NCBI GenBank assembly: GCA_047638515.1
Contig: JBLIME010000035.1
Span: 1-15,672 of the forward strand
Reading direction: 5' to 3'
Source of the DNA: CANLBN01 sp047638515
GTDB taxonomy: Bacteria > Pseudomonadota > Gammaproteobacteria > Pseudomonadales > Cellvibrionaceae
Length of the DNA: 15,672 nt
Position 1 is the first letter of the stretch. Every line of letters starts with the position of its first letter. Under the pieces are notes generated by a model. The model worked only from the letters and a program-made list of their open reading frames with translations. It made no database searches and had not been told where the DNA came from. The position numbers and the translations under genes were made by a program. This document shows positions 13,852 to 15,672 of this stretch, piece by piece.

Positions 13852-15564
13852 ATGACTATTATTAACTCCACAATAATCATTAAGTATTTCATAAAGGCTA
13901 GTTTACTTATTGCCATTTTAGCAGAGGTAGTCTTCTTTAGCGCTAATACTAGCGCACTCACACTCACAGTTGAGACCGATAAAATATCAATGACAAAAAC
14001 AGAGATCTTGAATTTAATTATCTCTGCGGACGACAATGCCAATGATGAAATCGACTTTACTCAACTGAGCTATGAATTTGATATTATTAGCAATCAAAGG
14101 AGTAGTCGCCTCACTATTTCTAACGGTAGAAAGATAGCCAAAACATTTTGGGTCTTGATACTAGCGCCTAAAGAGACCGGTAAACTGACAATCCCCTCTT
14201 TCAATTATAAAAATGTCATTAGCTCTAGCATTACTATTGATGTGATTGACTCGGTCGGTATCGTCGATAATAATACAGACAGTCCAGATGTATTTTTTGA
14301 GCTAAGCGCCGATAAAAAAATTGCCTACGTGCAAGAGCAAATAGTCGTCACCGCTCGCCTTTACTACAAGATAGCACTTGCCAACTATGAACACGAGGGC
14401 CTCAAGGTCAATAACACAAGGGTTGAGCAAGTTTTTGAAAAAAATAAAACAGTGACTTTTCAGGGTCAGCGCTATAAGTTATTAGAGGAGGTATACACCT
14501 TACATCCTCAAGCTAGCGGCAAGCTGATAATTCCGGTTCAAACTTGGCGTCTTGAAAAACCGAGTAGGCGCTTTGGCTATAGTAATCCAATAAATCCTTA
14601 CGTCTATGTGAGAAGTGAAGAGATAACTCTTGATGTGCTCGCAACCCCTGAGAGTAAAACCTCTGATTCAGCCTGGTTACCCTCAAAAAATATCACCCTG
14701 TCAGCACAATGGAAGCAAGCACCGCTTCAGGCAATTGTTGGCGAACCACTTAATTTACAGATTGCTATCACCGCTCAGGGCTTAGCAGATTATCAGTTAC
14801 CAAACCTGAGTATTGAGGCGAGCGAAAATTTTACTATTTTTGAGGCACTGCCTGAGACTAATAATATTAAGGACAGCCAAGGGGTCATCGGCATACGCAA
14901 ACTCAACTATTCAGTTATTCCTCGTGCGACGGGCCAATTCACACTGCCAGAAGTGTCGATCAGTTGGTGGAATGTCGAGACAAATAAAGCAGAGATGGCT
15001 ACTTTATCTGAACAGACTGTCATCGTAGCCAGAAGTGGTATTACTGGTAATACCGTCGAGTCCAATCAGGCTTTACCCTTGCTTAATTCACTTGCAAAAA
15101 CTACGACAGAGAAATCAGGGCCTATTATTTTATGGCAAGTAATCAGCAGTCTTTTTCTTGTGGTTATCTGTGTTTTATTTTATAAGCTCTACCAAACAAA
15201 AAAGTCTCAAGTCTCTATAAAAAACGCGGCGACTCAAAATTTTTATAGCAACCTCTTAGGGTCACGAAAAAAGACTGCTATTCATAAGATCGAAACACAT
15301 ATTGAAAATAAGAACTGGCAACAGTTACGTAGAGAAGTCATTAACTGGGGACAGCTCACTCTTGATGATGAAGCCCTAGATACACTCAATAATCTAGCCT
15401 TGAAAATACCTGAACTAGCGCTTCATTTACAGCAACTTGATGTCTATCTGTATAAGCAACCGCGCGACGAAAATTACAAACCCCAACAACTGCTCGCGTT
15501 AATCAAAAAATATAAGAGCAATATACCGACCAGTAAAAAAAGTAGGTTGCGCGATATTTATTGA
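13852..15564 (+). CDS. batD: BatD family protein
   Basis: The N-terminal hydrophobic stretch (KASLLIAILAEVVFFSANTS, about 16-35) ends in a plausible signal-peptidase site (TSA before LTLTVETDKIS). A long beta-rich periplasmic region follows, with features of BatD/oxygen-tolerance proteins: FFELSADKKIAYVQEQIVVT and RLYYKIALANYEHEGL early on, and YSVIPRATGQFTLPEVSISW before the anchor. One membrane segment at about 424-445 (IILWQVISSLFLVVICVLFY) precedes a basic cytoplasmic tail of about 120 aa. The 570-aa length is typical. BatD probably contacts the VWA and TPR proteins in the periplasm; its precise function is unknown. The start lies 18 nt after the preceding stop and has no clear Shine-Dalgarno. 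It is the last gene of the cluster inside the window, and no terminator is visible in the remaining 108 nt. Confidence 0.92.
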   Translation: MTIINSTIIIKYFIKASLLIAILAEVVFFSANTSALTLTVETDKISMTKTEILNLIISADDNANDEIDFTQLSYEFDIISNQRSSRLTISNGRKIAKTFWVLILAPKETGKLTIPSFNYKNVISSSITIDVIDSVGIVDNNTDSPDVFFELSADKKIAYVQEQIVVTARLYYKIALANYEHEGLKVNNTRVEQVFEKNKTVTFQGQRYKLLEEVYTLHPQASGKLIIPVQTWRLEKPSRRFGYSNPINPYVYVRSEEITLDVLATPESKTSDSAWLPSKNITLSAQWKQAPLQAIVGEPLNLQIAITAQGLADYQLPNLSIEASENFTIFEALPETNNIKDSQGVIGIRKLNYSVIPRATGQFTLPEVSISWWNVETNKAEMATLSEQTVIVARSGITGNTVESNQALPLLNSLAKTTTEKSGPIILWQVISSLFLVVICVLFYKLYQTKKSQVSIKNAATQNFYSNLLGSRKKTAIHKIETHIENKNWQQLRREVINWGQLTLDDEALDTLNNLALKIPELALHLQQLDVYLYKQPRDENYKPQQLLALIKKYKSNIPTSKKSRLRDIY

Positions 15565-15672
15565 AAAATCATTGATTACTGATCAAGCTCCGATGTACAG
15601 ACAACTAGTGCTTTGTATTCCAATACGAGTCCAATGATCTACTAGCACCATCCTATCGATGAAATTAGTCAA

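Noticed and set aside
15565..15672. Possible terminator or new gene after batD.
   Set aside because: No stem followed by a T-run and no open frame of meaningful length is visible in the last 108 nt.

Overview
The window looks like part of a gammaproteobacterial chromosome, probably from a marine or other aquatic heterotroph of moderate GC content. The clearest sign is the mnmA-hflD pair, since HflD is essentially a gammaproteobacterial protein. The organism guess is inference from gene content and order; no ribosomal RNA or other definitive marker is present.

Region 1 (left edge to about 5.04 kb) is a five-gene ABC importer of the hydrophobic/branched-chain amino acid (HAAT) type. It holds a periplasmic binding protein cut by the left edge, two LivH/LivM-type permeases and two LivG/LivF-type ATPases. 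The four membrane and ATPase genes are closely spaced, and the last two junctions are ATGA overlaps. A strong stem-loop without a U-tract separates the binding-protein gene from the first permease. A long perfect terminator hairpin closes the operon. The substrate cannot be read from the sequence.

Region 2 (about 5.04-6.54 kb) is 1.5 kb without an intact gene. It is not empty: its middle part carries the decayed C-terminal signalling domain of a methyl-accepting chemotaxis protein, recognisable in pieces over three reading frames and interrupted by stops. The flanks of this relic are unassigned.

Region 3 (about 6.55-8.39 kb) holds mnmA (tRNA 2-thiouridylase) and hflD, which starts at TTG behind a strong Shine-Dalgarno sequence.

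Region 4 (about 8.5-15.56 kb) is a complete MoxR/Bat (Bacteroides aerotolerance-type) cluster: MoxR AAA+ ATPase, DUF58 protein, DUF4381 membrane protein, BatA (VWA), a BatB-BatC fusion (VWA plus TPR plus a long charged linker) and BatD. The genes are closely packed, with gaps of 18 nt or less or small overlaps, so they form one likely transcript. By family knowledge the MoxR ATPase is thought to act as a chaperone together with the membrane-anchored VWA proteins, in envelope stress tolerance or enzyme/metal-centre maturation. The actual client here is unknown.

I found no tRNA, rRNA, CRISPR array, insertion sequence or phage gene. I do not see a wholly new system. The most informative items are the chemoreceptor relic, the inter-cistronic hairpin of the importer operon, and the architecture of the BatB-BatC fusion.
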